Below are positions 44,549 through 56,382 of a DNA stretch of 64,000 bases, piece after piece; position 1 is the stretch's first letter, and the number at the start of each line of letters is the position of its first letter. The stretch is from contig CM045735.1 in NCBI GenBank assembly GCA_024760905.1, forward strand, positions 13,537,249 through 13,601,248. The letters run 5' to 3'. Position numbers and translations under genes: made by a program. The DNA is from Plotosus lineatus. Its lineage: Eukaryota; Chordata; Actinopteri; Siluriformes; Plotosidae. The notes beneath the pieces are model-generated. The model was given only the letters and a program-made list of their open reading frames with translations. It searched no databases and was not told the origin of the DNA.

Positions 44549-45011
44549 TCAAACATTCAAACAGTTGTATCGTCAGTGCCAATGTAAATGATGTGCCGAG
44601 GTATGTGGATGTTGTCGGCTGAGACATTTGAACTTACCAGTTTTATTTTACTATATAATGAGAGTTTAAATAATTATTTCGAAAGCATGACCAATTTTTC
44701 TGTCTTAACATCCAAACACAAATGACTCTGGCAGTGTCAGGATTCAGAGAATTGTTTTCTGGTTAATTTGAAACATGTAGTCTCTGGTGGATGCCCCCCC
44801 CCCCCCCCTCCCCGGGGCATTAAATTTAGCCCGATGTAGTCATCAGTGTCTCTCTGTCCATTCGTGCATCCCACTGTCTGTAATCATTTTAATTCCGGAC
44901 CAGAACTTGGAAACCGTTTCAAATGTCTTCATTAAACTTGGCAGTTACAGTTACTTGCATGAGGCAGTGCAGCTATACTTTTTCATATATTTGGAATTCT
45001 GCAATTAATAT
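44549..45011. other. No exon; C-run
   Basis: Unique-looking, with a C-run at 44796-44813. Confidence 0.4.
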
Positions 45012-45368
45012 TTCATTCATTTTTTCATTCACTAATTTTCTAAGCTGCTTAATTGTAATTCGGGTCACAGGGAGGCTGGTGTCCATCTCAATGGACTCTC
45101 GCCAAAGGAAGGGTACACACTGTACAGCTCGTCAGGCTATCGCAGGCCCAACACCCTGCCACAACCATTCATACCTGGGGTGATTTGAAACAACCAATTA
45201 GTTCACTGTGCAGGCTTTTGGACTGTGGGAGGAAACCGGAGTTTCCAGAGGAGACCCACGCAAGCACGGGGAGAACATGCAAGCGCCACACAGAAACACC
45301 CGAGCAGGCAATCGAACCTAGGCCTTCTTGTTGAGATTACCAGTGTTAACCACTATGCAACCTGCTGC
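45012..45368 (-). mobile_element. SINE-3, near full length
   Basis: Tail CATTCATTTTTTCATTCACT, core GCACGGGGAGAACATGCAAG with CCACACAGAAACACCCGAGC, head end GTTAACCACTATGCAACCTG. Confidence 0.88.
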
Positions 45369-45510
45369 AATTTATAATTCAATTTCTGCGATTCATGTCA
45401 CATGTGAAGGCCAGGGGGATATTCTTGTTACGACCAATTTTAACTACCCATTAAGCATCAGTGTCTTGTCAACAAACTATTGCTTTCAATCCCAAATGAT
45501 GGATTACTAG

Positions 45511-45852
45511 GAGCAGTGGTGGCCTGGTGCTAAAGATGCTGGATCACTGATCCTAAGGTTGGGGGTTCAAGCCCCACTCTCTACGGATTGGCACTGTCCC
45601 GCCAGTGCAGATAACTGGGTTATCAAAAGCCGGCCATGTCTCTCACTGTCTATGGTGTGAGGTTCATGTAAAAGAACCATTGCTGACTTTCGACAAAAGT
45701 AGCTGCATAGCCGTCAGCATGTTTCCGCCCTGCAATGGCTTGGTGAGCTGTCCAGGGTGAACTCTGCTCTCGCCTGGAGTCGGCTGGGATGGGCGTCCTG
45801 TGACCCTAATTAGGATTAAGTGGTTACAGAAAATGAATGAATGACTGAATGA
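45511..45852 (+). mobile_element. SINE-1, full length
   Basis: 12-bp target duplication ATGGATTACTAG at 45499-45510 and 45853-45864; head, centre and (GAATGA)n tail all present. Best type copy of SINE-1. Confidence 0.93.
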
Positions 45853-45864
45853 ATGGATTACTAG

Positions 45865-46359
45865 CTTGCTTTTGAAGTTTTATACCAGCTTTAGTACCAC
45901 ATTTATGTTGCCAGTTATGTTCTTGCCCTTATTTCGCCGACGATTAGCTAACTTAAGCTCATTGACAGGAAATTACTGCATGAAATGATAATGTACTGTA
46001 GGGTCAAGTGGGCTAATTATATTTGTTTTTATCTAATGATCTAATTTTCAGCTAGCTACATATAGGCAACCTGATTTAAGAAGTATTACTCACTTCACTT
46101 CACAAGGCCAATACTGATGTAGAGTTAAATGTTTGGTACGTGGTACCTTAGGAAGGTTTTAATAAAAAAAATCCTCTCAGTCCATTGCACACATTTTATC
46201 GTTTATGAAAAATGATACAGCAGAGTTTGGCTAAGAACTTTAAGCAGTTTAAGTAAACACAATTGGCTGCAGTATAATTGACTGAGCTGAGCCAAATACT
46301 TTAATTGATTGATTAATTAATTTATTTGAATTATGGAACGGCTTTTTTACACTTTTAAA
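45865..46359. other. No exon or recognised repeat
   Basis: AT-rich unique-looking sequence. Confidence 0.4.
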
Positions 46360-47203
46360 TACAGTGGTGCCTCACCTTACAAAAGACCCAACAAACGAAA
46401 AATGCAAGTTACGAAACGCATTTACCTAAAATTTCCGTTTCTGGATGTGAAAAAAAATCATGTTACGAAACGGGCCGTCTCAAAAATTCAGACAAACTAT
46501 CGCGAGTTGCTCTCCCATTGGCTATCTCCCAACACCCTGCTCCGCTGGCCTCCCATTAGCTAGGAGGGAACTGTATCTCCATAATACCCATGATGCTTTT
46601 CGTGTGCCTTCGACCCATTGTTCATCACAGAGATGCAGCTCCCTCAAATTGGCTATTATGGAGCTGCATCTCCATAATACCCATGATGCTTTTCGTATGC
46701 CTTCGACCCATTGTATGTCATGGAGATGCAGCACCCTCCCATTGGATGTTATGGAGCTGCATCTCCATAATACCAATGATGCTTTTTGTGAGCCTTCAAC
46801 CCATTGTTCGTCACGGAGTTCTAACACGCTTAAAGGACAAAGTTACTGGTGTTTCATGAGTTTTTCAAGTGTGCTCATGGCAACTTTATTTTTCGTCATT
46901 CATCATGGGCCCCAAGAAAGTGATTCCTGGTGCGAGTGAAAAGAAGAAGCGGGCTCGTGGCATGTGGTTGAGTGGTATCGCAAAGGAATATGGCCAAACC
47001 CGTCTACCATTGGTACAATATTGAAGCAGAAGGAGGCCTTAAAAGGTATACTTTTATCATTTTTAAAGGGTTTGGAGGGTAGTATTGGGGGCCTTGGAAT
47101 GAATCACACATTTTATATGTAAAATGCGGCTCAACTTAGAAAAAATCAGGTTACGAAACCACTTCTGGAACCGATTGATTTCGTAAGGTCAGGTATGACT
47201 GTA
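46360..47203 (+). mobile_element. Tigger-B element, copy 4
   Basis: Ends TACAGTGGTGCCTCACCTTA and its inverse ending GGTATGACTGTA, TA-flanked. Holds about three 92-bp tandem units (46560-46830) but no (GT)n. The transposase start at 46905 reads MGPKKVIPGASEKKKRARGM, then IAKEYGQ, and after a frameshift ILKQKEALK. Copy 4 is the cleanest for the coding remnant. Confidence 0.88.
46905..47060 (+). pseudogene. Tigger-B transposase N-terminal remnant
   Basis: 39 codons from ATG to a stop, with the helix-turn-helix continuing in the +1 frame. Only the DNA-binding N-terminus is represented; the catalytic region is deleted in all four copies in the window. Confidence 0.78.
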
Positions 47204-48689
47204 TATTATTTATTAATTAATTTATCAGTAGATTTATAACTCCTGTGCTTTACGTAAATCTCTTTTTCCGTTCTGTTGGGTTTTTTTTTTTTTTTAGTTG
47301 AATTATGGTTGCATTTGGCATCTAAACAATCCATGATTTGTCCATAATTAAAGGACCAGTGTTATTTTGTCGAATATGAATAAAAGAAGAAAGAAAGGGT
47401 GGGCTGTATGATAACTTCAATATCCATGTCAATCACTAAAAATTGTCAGTGTATCTTGGGTATTAACAGGAGTTTTATAACTCTAACACGAGCTCATCTA
47501 TATTGTTACACACACTAAATAGGTACTAATTGGTCATTAAAATCTCTCGAACATTCATTATTGTTATTTTTTTAGATCGTTGGAACCATCAGTGTTTGTA
47601 GCTTCCATCTATGAATACACCCTGAATGGGAAATCAGTCCATTACAGAACATCTGGATTCAATGAATAATGTGTTGTACAGAAATGGCTACCAGATTTGA
47701 AAAGCAGGTGTACTTTGCAAAATCGTTCCCGGCGATGTGAGTGATTTTTATTTTTATATGGTCGCAAAGAAGCAAGCAGATATGAAGCTCGTGGGAAAAA
47801 CAAATTCCACTTCATGTGATGCATTTACAGCTTTTATTTATGACATGCTCACATTCCTGGAAATCCTATTTCTGATATTTTACCCCCATGTTTTTGGGTA
47901 TGTACATTTTAGAGGGTTGAATTCAAACTTTTTTTGGGATAGGCGATGCCCACTTTGTTTGAAAAATACAAATTTCAAATGCACATGCAAGAATATCTGA
48001 AACAGTAAACGGATGTAGTAACATAGTATCACTGAATTAAACTCCTATCACACAAGTACCGGGAGAACATGTGATGCTTCATGCAGGCAGTAACCCGAGA
48101 TCAGGATCAAAACCCAGGACCTTCGAGGCGGCAACGTTCCCTGTCGTAAACCCGTCACTAAAAAAGCCAAACAGCTGGCGCAAATATATTTAGACATTCA
48201 GTCAGCTACTTCAAACTTCATGGTAGATCTGATGTTCAAAATTCTCCACCGTGGATGTTGTGTACTGTGAAAATGTCGGCAGGCAAAATGATTGTTGTTC
48301 TGTACTTCAGCATTATTTTAGATTTTAGGCCAATGTTTCTTCTCCTCTGCTTTGATTTGTGTGGGTGATTATCCGTCCAGTCTATGGCTGATGAATCATT
48401 CACTGATGAACTCGTTCTCGTTATGGCTGATGAATCGTTCACTGATGGACTGATTTAGCGGTTCATTAGGCCGGCGCTGTTTTGAATAAGGGAAGTCTTT
48501 AGCACTTGTGCCTCACTGCCATTGTTCCATCTTTTGTACATACACCAAACGTGATCACGTAATTGTGGGATGTCGCATGTAATGGCCAGACCACTTTATG
48601 GTGCTCCATTGGAGGGGCCAGACTCTGTGTCATGTTGAGTGAAGGTGTGTCACATGATGAACACACCGACATCATTTACTGACTGATCT
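47204..48689. other. No exon; one short tandem repeat
   Basis: Unique-looking intronic DNA. A 39-bp unit TATGGCTGATGAATC(A/G)TTC occurs twice at 48383-48450. Confidence 0.4.
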
Positions 48690-48930
48690 ACACACTCTGT
48701 AACCATTTGATTCCTCTCAAGGTTTCTTCCTTTTGTCTTATAGGGGTTTTTTTTGCCTTGAGTCCATAGCCACAGACTTGCTCATCAAGGATTCATAGGG
48801 CTTATAGTGAAATGTTTAAGATCACAAGTTAAAAATTCTCCACCAAATTAGGTTTTGCAATTTAAAGCTGCTTCATGCAAAATGTCAATTGTGAAAAAGT
48901 GCTGTACAAATACTATTGAATTGAATTGTA
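48690..48930 (+). mobile_element. Interspersed repeat with (TTGAA)n end
   Basis: Contains CAAGGTTTCTTCCTTTTGTC, CTTGCTCATCAAGGATTCAT, AAAGCTGCTTCATGCAAAAT and AAAAGTGCTGTACAAATA, ending TTGAATTGAATTG. These words mark a common teleost retroposon 3' end; family name not assigned. Confidence 0.55.
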
Positions 48931-49022
48931 ATGGTGTGACAGAGGGGCGGTTCCTTCTTGGGACATCCCACATATAACGCTTTATGCACTGCTTCGAGAT
49001 TGAGTGTGAATCTGCGCATCTA

Positions 49023-49529
49023 TACAGGGATCCCTCACTTTCCATGGTTAATTGGGACCGAGGACACCCTCCTCCCCCCTCTACCCCCGTGACCGCCAAA
49101 TTCCGAAAAGTAGGATCAACCCCCCCTGACTGATGTATATGTATATGTGTATATAATATCAATAAATACATATTCAACGCTATAAATGCTTATAATAACA
49201 ATTAAACATTCAAAAATAATGCATAAGATGTAAATAAAATATAAATACACACACACACATGTGCACGCACACACAGATGCCCACCTCGCATAAAAATGTT
49301 AGTAGTTTTGATGGGGGTTTCTGGGTTGTTGTTTTCTTTTGTTTGTTTGTTTGTTTGTTTGGGGGAGCTGCATAATTGGCCTTGTTTTTGCAGCATTTTC
49401 CTTAACCTTTCCCCCCCTATTCTTCCTTAATTTCCTTATTTATTTAATTCAATGAATATTTAAAAAAAAAAAACCGCGATGTACTGAAGCCGCATGAATT
49501 GAAGCGCGAAGTAGCGAGGGATCCCTGTA
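49023..49529 (-). mobile_element. Tigger-A element, well preserved
   Basis: Ends TACAGGGATCCCTCACTTTC and AGTAGCGAGGGATCCCTGTA, 507 bp. Good type copy of the family. Contains (GTTT)n at 49339-49360. Confidence 0.9.
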
Positions 49530-49966
49530 TATTTACACTCGCTTGCAGCTTCTGGTATCAGTCATAGGATTTGCAGTGTGTTTATTCCCCTTCCCACTTA
49601 CATCATCACATATGCAACTGATGCTCTTTGAGACCTGTGTTGAGGATGACAGTTTGAGGTCAGCTATGTATCTGTATAGTCTGAGGTGTGGAGATATTGA
49701 GCAAGGGTTGCATGTGCTTCTCAGAGCTGGCTGCAGCTACGGGGTGGAGTTGAGGTCCACATGACGTAGGCCAGATCTCATCAGATAGGAATTTGTCTTG
49801 GATGTAATCGAACGTGTGCCACGTAACCACTTTTCTGTTGTGTATCTGCTGCCCTTGTTCTTACGCTCAGCCACTCCATTTATAATTTGTTTGAATCTTT
49901 CAGAAGAGCTTGTTGTAGGAACCAAATCTGATTGATATCTAACAGAATAAATATACATATACATAC

Positions 49967-50018
<52 letters not shown>

Positions 50019-51765
50019 ATAGCTTTTAGCTGCATGAAACAAATGAAATTGTTCCCTTTCCCCCCCCTTGTTCGGTTTTCTTAGGGTTCGGTTTACGCCT
50101 GACAAATTTACAGAACCCATGTGGGTCACCATATTTGAAGCATTCACCAAAACCTCATTACCTTAGTAAAAAGCAAACAGACGTGCAGTAATGGTGTTAT
50201 ATTGTAAAAAATTCATGATGACTCAATGTAGCCCAGAATGCACTGTTTCAAATTACCCAAGCTGGTTTAATCCATGAAGCAGAGATTTTTATATAATTGG
50301 TTCCAGAGTGATTTTCTTCATTTTGCCTCACGTTAGAGCGGGAAATGAAATTGTGGACACTGCTGTGCTTTTCAGCTTTATGCCTGCTCGTCTTGCTTAT
50401 TTGCAGAGAAGCATGCTGGGGTTCTGTCTGTATTATTGTTCAGATGTTATCAGTTAGCTTAAAGATGAGCATCACACCGAATGCATTCCAGAGGTTTTAT
50501 ACTGGAGGAAGAAACACGGGTTATTATAATATTAAAAACAAGCTCAGTATCATAGCACACAACAATACTTCTGAATCTGAGCTCTGAATAATTCTCCGTG
50601 TCCTAGCAAGGCGAGATTCTATAACTGTTCATGGAGGACACTGTATGGTACCCTGTGTGTGTCAGCCAGATGTACCATCTTCGAGACGCTCTACACTAAT
50701 TTCATGAATATGGAACCAAACATGGATTTAAAATATTTGGGGGTAAGTGTGGCATGGGGGTTTTTTTCGTCACCAAACGCACCTTATTAGCTATACTAAG
50801 TGTGGGCAGCCATTTTCTTTCGCTAACTTACTGTGAAATGAAGGGCAGAGAAGGAAACTAGATAGCGGTTAAGATAGACAGTCTACATTCTCTTGACAGT
50901 GCGATCGGCTGATGGAATTTTTGCTGCTGCCTTGGTCACTGTTACTCTCAAGTATGGCTTACAACAGCATATAGTAAGAAAATACAATGAGGTGTTGACA
51001 GCCCAGAGCTGTAGAGCTTCACTGTAAGTTCTACTACCTAACTACCCAAGATGGCTGGCAGCAGAGCTGTCTGCTGCAGGGTGTACGCGATCTGTTTTAT
51101 ATAATCTATAAGAGAAGGAACAGTTGATGCGCGCACACATAGTGCAGTAATCATTCAACTTACCTGATGTCAGTGCTGGATAAGCCCACTTGTAACAGTC
51201 ACTAAGGATTTGCTGGAAGATTTGCGGCAATTATAATTGAGAAAATATTTTCATTGAGTAAAAAAAAAAAGTTTTTATTTTTTTATTTTTTTATTTTTTT
51301 ATTTATTTTTTTTTTTTAGTATATTTTGGGGTATATTTATTTTACAAGACCTACTCTGTGATCGGACTTGCTGGTTGTTTTTGTTCTTTCCACCCATCCT
51401 GCTTGCTGTTTTATGACACACTCACAGGTGGGCTCATAACTTTAATCTTATCATGTTCATTATTTTACAAGCAGATGTTTGTTTTAAGTTGGAAAACCTG
51501 ATGCTTTGCTGGAACACGCTGTGTTTAGTCATTGTAAATAGTGGCACATTCACCGGAAGCCTTTCTTGATACAACCCAGTAGTATATAACTTGTAATGAT
51601 GTATAAATTGGGTTATTATGCAGTGTGTGCCGACTATTCAATTGATGGCATGTGGACTGGATTTGGCTTATGGGGATGTTTTTTTTTTTTTTTTTGCTGA
51701 TACTTTGTGACAGCGACTCTTTTTTTTTTTTTTTAAGTAATAAATGACTACATACATTTTTTCGC
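49530..51765. other. No exon recognised; (TA)n and T-runs
   Basis: (TA)n at 49968-50014, T-rich tract 51265-51320, T-runs at 51680 and 51720. The minus-strand frame across 49737-49960 (RFKQIINGVAERKNKGSRYT) looks protein-like but is not recognised. Confidence 0.35.
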
Positions 51766-52117
51766 TACAGGGATCCCTTGCTACTTCGCACTACAATTCA
51801 TGCAGCTTCAGTGCATCGTGTTTTTTTTTTTTTTTTTTTTTTTTTAAATATTCATCGAATTAAAAATAAGGAAATTAAAGAAAAATAGGGGGAAAAGTTA
51901 AGGAAAATGCCGCAAAACAAGGCCAATTATGCAAAAAAAACAAAAAAACAACAAACGAAAACAAAAAACAACCCAAAACCCCCCATCAAAACTAGAGTGG
52001 TTTTTTGAACAGACGTTAACGGTACCGTAACTCATACCATAGGTCCTCAAATTAAGTGAAAAAATTATTGAATACTGTACACTATGTTATGGTCTCCGTT
52101 GTGAGAGACTCTGGTTT

Positions 52118-53740
52118 TGGTGTCACTGTTAGAGAAGCTGTTATATACTGGATATTGAAAATATAATTGATCTGAATTATAAAGGTAAATTAAGACATTG
52201 TGACACCCTCATATCAATATGGTTATCTCGGAATCTTACACCTTTGGGAAGAATAACTGTGCTGAAATCTCTAATCCTTCCTAAATTGAACCACCTCTTT
52301 GCCGCGTTACCTAACCCTCCTGATAAACAAATTGGGGACTTCCAGAATAAATGCTTCCGATTCATATGGGGAAATAAACCGGATAAGGTTAAACTTGATC
52401 AACTAATTTGTTCTGTTAAAGTCGGTGGCTTAAATGCCCCTGATATAAAAGAAATCATACTAGCTCAAAAAATGTCAGTGATCAGACGCTTCTACAGTAC
52501 TCAATCAAAATGGTGTAATCTTTTTTCTGAAAACTTACCCAAACTCAGAAGCGAAATTATTTTCTAATGCAATTATGGTAATTTTAGAAACGTGATCATT
52601 CCACTTGTTTGCAATAATTTTTACTGTGATCTTCTCGATGCATGGTGGGACTTGATATCCAGACATGGGGAAACATTCAGAAGAAAATATTGCTTCTCAA
52701 AGCAATCTGGTATAACCACAACATCTTAATAGACCAAAAAACTATATTCTACCCTAAATGGAGAAAAATGGGTGTTATATTTATCAATGACCTCATTAAT
52801 GAGTCTGGAAAATTTGACTCCCATGATGTGTTTGAAAACAAGTATAAGATAAAAGTGAATTTTCTTGAATACGCAGGAGTTATTAATTCAACTAAAACAT
52901 ATATCAATAGAATTGACATTAGTTTAGAGGCAATAAGGAAAAATGAGAACCCTGTACAGCCATTTATACTTAAATGTTTTGACAAGACAAACAAAAGGAA
53001 GTCAAGTGTTCTACAGGGCTTTCATTAAGATAAAAGAAGTTCAGAATCAACATTGTATAAAATGGAACAATATTCTAGAGAAAGAAATAGATTCCATCTC
53101 TTGGCAAAAGTACAACCACATACCGTTTTGCTCTTCCAAAGATACTAATCTACAATGGTTCCAATATCAACTTCCACATCATTTTCTACCCACAAACAGC
53201 AGACTTTTAAAGATGAAATATGTCGAACAAGACCAATGTAGGTATTGTTCTGTCTTCTTAGAAACTATCCCACATTTCTTTTTCGATTGCAGCAAGGCTA
53301 CTCCAATTTGGCAAAGACTTGAAAGTCTTAACATCAAATTAGATCTACAACTAAACTTCACTAAAAAACAAATCTTATTTGGTTTAGGTCGTAAGAATAA
53401 TGATCCAATTAATGTGATTCTTATTCTCTTCAAAGCTATTATTTTCAGACATAGAACAGCAAAACAAATGCCAACCTTTTAATTCTTCCAACATAAGCTA
53501 AAACAATATTACGAAATGACAAAATATTCTGAAAAGATAAAATTGTCCACTGATAATTTTTTTAAGTTTTGGTCTATTTGTCTTGTATTGTTTTCTGAAT
53601 GAACATTTAATGTGACTTATTTATTTTCATAATTGTACGATAGTTGTTGCCCGGGAGTACATTTGTAAATCGCAAATATGGAAAAAAAAACCCAATAAAA
53701 TTATATACATAAAAAACAAACAAACAAAAAAAACACAGTA
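52118..53740 (+). mobile_element. L1/Tx1-like LINE, ORF2 C-terminal part
   Basis: In frame from about 52150: NYKGKLRHCDTLISIWLSRN, LTPLGRITVLKSLILPKLNH, FIWGNKPDKVK and VGGLNAPDIKE, typical of the region after the reverse transcriptase in fish L1-type ORF2. After frameshifts, 52943-53482 gives NSRLLKMKYVEQDQCRYC and HFFFDCSK, a CCHC-like C-terminal motif. The 3' end has AATAAAATTATATAC and an A-rich tail. 5' truncated and inactive. Confidence 0.88.
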
Positions 53741-53746
53741 CAGTTA

Positions 53747-54086
53747 AAACATAACAACAATAAAGATAAGAATTTTTACTTTTATGGTGGTGAGCAGTTG
53801 ACATATGTAAATGTTGGAGAGGGAAAGAGGAGGCGGATCCCCTTCCATAACAGAGAAAGAGAGAGGAAGCGGATCCCCCTTCCATAACAGCTTCAGGTGA
53901 ATCAGCCAAAGGTGTTTTTTCTCTTGCTACTTGCTTTGGTGTGGAAGACTCTTCTTCAGGATGACCCTTTCTTTTCTTGAAGAACATTTCTAGCGTGGCT
54001 TGTTTCTGCCTTCTTTTTAAAACCTTACGGAAGTGGCTCATGACCTCATCGTTAAAGGTGTTCACTGCGGTACATAGTATCAACAA
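53747..54086 (-). pseudogene. Tigger-E transposase C-terminal remnant
   Basis: Reads NTFNDEVMSHFRKVLKRRQK, then ATLEMFFKKRKGHPEEE and a proline/acid-rich end. The HFR..LKRRQKQ.(T/S)L..F pattern is that of the tail after the DDE domain in Tigger/JRK-like proteins. It carries two 36-bp tandem units with GGCGGATCCCCTTCCATAAC and ends in frameshifted sequence. Confidence 0.65.
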
Positions 54087-54579
54087 CTTCCAGCCTTCCT
54101 CAGAACAGCTTTATCAGGGTGATACATAGTATCAACAACTTCCGGACTTCCGAAACGCGTGCATTTCCCCTCCATCTCGGCCTTGGTTTTTTCCGTGCTT
54201 TTTTTAGAGTTCGACTTCCAGGACAAAAAAAAACGCTGGATTTTTTGGTCGAATTCCGATTCGTTCAACCTCTAAAGCGTTTGAGTACCGAAGTATCACT
54301 GTACTTACATTTTTCTGTGAAGTGCGCATCTGTGTGTGTATGTGTGTGTGTATTTATATTTTATTTATATCTTATGCATTATTTTTGAATGTTTAATTGT
54401 TATTATAAGCATTTATAGTTTTGAATATGTATCTATTGATATATATACATATATACATGTTTGTATACGTCAGTCAGGGGGGTCGATCTTACTTTGCGGA
54501 ATTCGGCAGTTGCAAGGAGATCTCGGTCCCAATTAACCACGGAAATTGAAGAATCCCTGTAACTGTGTATATGATGTAG

Positions 54580-54805
54580 TTACACACGTAACCATTTACT
54601 CTCGCATCCACAGTTAGAGGCAATTTGGAACAGCCCATGTACTTTAGACTATGGGAGGAACCCGGAGTATCCACAGGAAAGGAGCCATCCAGGGGGAGAG
54701 CTTTCAAAGTCCACACAGAAAATGTCCTCACTGAGCCCAGGACTTGAACATTGGACCTTTTCCTTGTGAGGCGAATATGCCAATCACTATACCACCGTGC
54801 CGTCC
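54580..54805 (-). mobile_element. SINE-3, tail-truncated
   Basis: Starts inside the core (GTTAGAGGCAATTTGGAACA) and ends with the head complement CACTATACCACCGTGCCGTC. Confidence 0.82.
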
Positions 54806-55266
54806 AAATATGGTTTTAGTGAATGGAAAGCGCAATAGTGCAGACGCAAAGACATTCTGGACAGTTGCCTTCTTCTAGCCTTTGGGCAATGTTTGAGGAA
54901 GAACAAATAAGGGTGTGTTGGTCAGGTATACACTCACATTACCAGATAGTGCATTTGTGTTCTGAGACTGCCATCTGGATTAATCGTGAGCTCGAGTGTG
55001 GATGAAGCATATAGGATTTTCTTGGGCTTGAAATGGTTTAGACAGCGCCAGGATGAATTCCTTTTCTAAATCGGACTTTTGATGAACCAAGTAGAAATAA
55101 CATTGCTGAGCACTTATGTAATTGTAATTATTCCTTAAATGTCAATGAAAAAGTAACCCCACCCCATTCTGCGTTTTATTCTCTCAAATCTCTGTTACTC
55201 TTACTATTGGATCTGTGCTCTGATTTTTTTTTTTTTTTTTTTTTTGCTCAGTGTGGTGTGATGGCA
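54806..55266. other. No exon; T-run
   Basis: Unique-looking with a T-run at 55225-55245. Confidence 0.4.
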
Positions 55267-55720
<454 letters not shown>

Positions 55721-56051
55721 GTGAGAATCAGAAAATATAAGGTTTAGGGATTGCAAGCGCTGTCAAGAAAAGAATATCTATCTATAAATAAATCTTTCTT
55801 GGCACGTGACAGAAAGGTACAGGTCAGTGTTAGTTAGTATGTGCATAGAACAGGTAGTGCAAGACATCTCTGGCTTCCCAAAGCATACAAATGACCGTTC
55901 TGATATTTTTGATTGAATTTTAATTTGATTAACATGATTATTTAGTGATACAATGTTATAGAAACAATAAACCGTGCTCGTGACTAATATTCATGATTTG
56001 CTTTACTGATTACTCTCTTGTTTCTTCTCTCCTCTCACTCTGCTTTCACAG
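55721..56051. other. Intron end before the 56052 exon
   Basis: Repeat-free; ends in a normal pyrimidine-rich acceptor region (CTTGTTTCTTCTCTCCTCTC). Possible branch-point A residues about 30 bases upstream, not resolved. Confidence 0.5.
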
Positions 56052-56160
56052 GGGACTGAGGCCTGGCCGCAACCTGGAAGCCGACAACATAGTGCCTGAG
56101 CTTGCCAGGAGTATCCATCCGCGGGAGAGGCCTGACTGGGAGGAAACTATCAGCGCTATG
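56052..56160 (+). CDS. arhgap32: arhgap32 internal exon (N-terminal region before the PX domain)
   Basis: Seen: acceptor ctttcacag, then 109 bases, then donor GTGAGA. Frame: one base plus 36 codons, ending in phase 0. The peptide contains VPELARSIHPRERPDWEET and ends SAM. Known: vertebrate ARHGAP32 (RICS, p250GAP, GRIT) has a near-identical HPRERPDWEET block between its variable N-terminus and the PX domain. The protein is a GTPase-activating protein for Cdc42/Rac/Rho with PX, SH3 and RhoGAP domains, and acts at neuronal membranes and postsynaptic sites. Inference: this is the teleost orthologue; teleosts may carry a and b copies and I cannot tell which this is. No domain proper lies in this exon. 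A (CA)n tract of about 200 bp begins 19 bases after the donor. ARHGAP33 is less likely because its start lacks this block. Confidence 0.88.
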
Positions 56161-56169
56161 GTGAGATTC

Positions 56170-56179
<10 letters not shown>

Positions 56180-56228
<49 letters not shown>

Positions 56229-56382
56229 ATTCACACACACACACACACACATACACACACACATGTGCACACACACGCGCACATACACACATGCATACAC
56301 ACACACATAGACACACACATGCATACGCACACGCGCTCACACACACACACATGCACATGCACACGCACGCGCGCACACACAA
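56180..56382 (+). repeat. (CA)n microsatellite immediately after the exon 2 donor
   Basis: CA repeat with TACA, CG and TG interruptions, starting 19 bases past the GTGAGA donor. Intronic CA repeats near donors are known binding sites for hnRNP L and can change exon use; any such effect here is inference. Confidence 0.95.

Larger units (their letters stand above)
51993..54303 (-). mobile_element. Tigger-E element nested in Tigger-A, itself split by L1
   Basis: Right terminus AGTACCGAAGTATCACTGTA is clear; the left terminus (TAGAGTGGTTTTTT) is decayed. TA duplication at 51993-51994 and 54302-54303. The minus strand has leader-like sequence near the right end, then jumps to a transposase C-terminus, so it is internally deleted. 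Confidence 0.78.
51766..54561 (+). mobile_element. Tigger-A element split by Tigger-E
   Basis: Left half 51766-51994 (TACAGGGATCCCTTGCTACT to CATCAAAACTA), right half 54304-54561 (CTTACATTTTTCTGTGAAGT to GAATCCCTGTA). The two halves join exactly at the family's CAAAACTACTTACA site, with TA duplicated. Confidence 0.88.
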
